From positions 290,644-308,089 of the forward strand of contig FN648564.1 of the NCBI GenBank assembly GCA_000310025.1: a stretch of DNA of 17,446 bases, in the 5' to 3' direction. This DNA comes from Ectocarpus siliculosus (Eukaryota; Sar; Phaeophyceae; Ectocarpales; Ectocarpaceae). The notes below the pieces were generated by a model, which was given only the letters and a program-made list of their open reading frames with translations, had not been told where the DNA came from and ran no database searches. Position 1 is the first letter of the stretch; each line of letters begins with the position of its first letter. A program made the translations under genes and the position numbers. This document shows, piece by piece, positions 15,960-17,446 of this stretch.

Positions 15960-16888
15960 CTACGTCAGCATGCCCTTCCTGATCCTGCCGACATCACACG
16001 GGACACACGCTCGCGTGTTTGTCCAGCTTTTGGTCCGTCCAAGTACCGCCATACCACTCTTGGCCGATGACAAGAGCAGAGCTCTGTCTGCCAGGCAGAA
16101 CCATATCCCTCGGCCGATCAACGACGCCGCCGACTGCAAGACAAAAGCGTGAGAGAACACACCCGGGCGACCCAACGAAGAAAAAAAAAACACGCACGCT
16201 ACTTACAGGAAGTATCCGCGAGCTTTTTAACCCATCGCACCAACCGAAAAAACGCGACATAATGACTTGCCCCCGCGCGTTGCCTCGGTGAAGCAAAGCA
16301 GCAGAACTGACGAAGGAGGCACGTAGCCGACGGGCAAAAACAGCCGACTTTTGAGGCTCACTTACTTCCACGAACGGGTGGTCAGGTGACTCCGCTCTCC
16401 GCAACTGTGGACGCGTCGACGTGATGCTCCAACCGGATGCACTGCACTGCAAAACACGGTGGACCGTGCACACAATGTACTACAGTAGTACAGCCAAGAA
16501 CATGTCACCCATCGAACTGCGGTGAATAAACCTCAACGCGCGCACATTTTCCGGCGGCGAGCATGCTATGAGACGAACGCCGGCGCATAAAAAAAAACGC
16601 TCAAAAACATGTACGAAGGACAATACAAAAATGTAACGGTTCGACCCTCCCTCTCTCCGCTCACCCCACCCTCCTCACTCAATAATATGCAAAACAAAAA
16701 CAACACGTGGCAAAAAAGTTGCATGTGTGAGCAAAGAGGTTATTGATGCAACCTTACCCTTCTTATTGGGACACAAGACACACAATCGCAAACCAGATTG
16801 GTTGGGCTTGAAGGAAACCCAAAGAATAGGCACGAAGAACGTGCTCCCGGTCGATGCGCAAAAACAAGCATGACAACAATCTCTGCTG
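15960..16888 (-). CDS. Speculative three-exon minus-strand gene, unrecognised protein
   Basis: Proposed exons in transcript order are 16888-16758, 16446-16366 and 16133-15960. The splice sites are strong: acceptor TTACAG before 16888, donor AGG|GTAAGG at 16758, acceptor TTTTGCAG before 16446, donor GAA|GTAAGT at 16366, then a T-rich tract and TTTTGTCTTGCAG before 16133. One frame stays open through all three and stops at TAG 15962-15960, including CSASGWSITSTRPQ and FVE joined to SAASLIGRGIWF. The first exon could begin further upstream, or at the in-frame ATG near 16870. The protein (about 127 residues) is Cys/Arg/Ser-rich, matches no family I know and has no clear domain, so a spliced non-coding RNA is equally possible. 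Evidence is splice signals and frame continuity only. Confidence 0.25.
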
Positions 16889-17411
16889 CTGTAACTGAAG
16901 AACTAAACTGACGGTGTGATTTAAAATGCGTACAATGCACGGCGTACGGTGGAGTGCTGCAACGTGGCACATGCCACGGAATAAAGGTCCGCGGGGATAC
17001 CGTGCTCCATCCCGCAAGCAAGGCGGAAATGGTAAAAAATGAAATCACGCCTTTGCCACAGGAGTGTAATACGCATTAAAAAAAAAAACGCACACACACC
17101 CACACCCACACACACACACACCCCTCGTTCGATTGTTTCGGGCCCGCTACAGTAGTTCAACAACCAACAACGAGGCCAGAACCGAACGAAAATATTTCGG
17201 GCAAAAGCCTCTTGCGAGATATTTCGACCCGAGTCCCCTTGGCTCGGACGACACAACCTCTCCCCCCGCTGCGTGCACAGCAGCAGCAGCAGCAGTTGGC
17301 TCCTTCGGGAATGCCTCTGAGAGATAGACGCTTCGAATCGAGCCGATGGTTCTCGCGACGCAACCTCTCCCCCCGCCCCGCTGCTGCACAGCTGTTGGCC
17401 GGACCTGCCGG

Positions 17412-17444
<33 letters not shown>

Positions 17445-17446
17445 TA
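16889..17446. other. Right-end sequence with A, CA and CAG repeats, no gene recognised
   Basis: An 11-base A run (17078-17088) passes into a CA-rich tract (17091-17122). CAG units occur at 17279-17294. A direct repeat CGAC(A/G)CAACCTCTCCCCCCGC occurs near 17249 and 17356, each followed by TGCACAGC-like sequence and TTGGC. The window ends in a long G run. Confidence 0.5.
17414..17443. repeat. 30-base G homopolymer at the right edge
   Basis: An uninterrupted run of 30 G, three bases from the end of the sequence. A 16-base G run lies 36 bases from the other end. The pattern suggests that the sequence boundary is set by a hard-to-sequence homopolymer. Confidence 0.95.

Overview
The window is nuclear DNA of an intron-rich eukaryote. 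It carries three genes that can be decoded from the sequence: two complete and one cut by the left edge. Their exons are short (69 to 294 bases) and are separated by GT-AG introns of 0.37 to 2.5 kb. Splice acceptors often follow C-rich pyrimidine tracts, and the non-coding DNA is full of G/C homopolymers and CAG/CTG, GA and CA repeats. The protein set (an organelle-type 16S rRNA methyltransferase and a Maf of the plant subgroup) together with this architecture suggests a photosynthetic protist. A stramenopile such as a brown alga is my best guess, but that is inference and not proof.

Layout. Positions 1-2934 (+) hold the 3' half of a nuclear RsmI-type gene (16S rRNA C1402 ribose 2'-O-methyltransferase). 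Three exons are visible and the 5' exons lie outside the window. Positions 2935-5230 are a gene-poor interval between convergent genes. Positions 5231-10012 (-) hold a complete four-exon gene for a 248-residue nuclear-looking coiled-coil protein whose C-terminus resembles a plant CUE-domain protein family. Positions 10013-11801 are the divergent intergenic region. Positions 11802-14588 (+) hold a complete five-exon Maf-family nucleotide pyrophosphatase of 270 residues, all of whose introns are phase 0. Positions 14589-17446 contain simple repeats, one speculative three-exon minus-strand transcript (15960-16888), and a 30-base G run at the right end.

The genes do not form a pathway; each is an independent housekeeping or nuclear gene. 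The most unusual content is in the introns. Three long imperfect inverted repeats lie in introns, with arms of roughly 90 to 270 bases: 2041-2604 in the RsmI gene, and 5733-6126 and 7893-8095 in the coiled-coil gene. A compact 76-base hairpin lies at 6955-7030. Each long one would fold into an extended hairpin in the pre-mRNA. They look like foldback/MITE-type insertions and are possible sources of small RNA. Most long open frames elsewhere are chance frames in GC-rich DNA.
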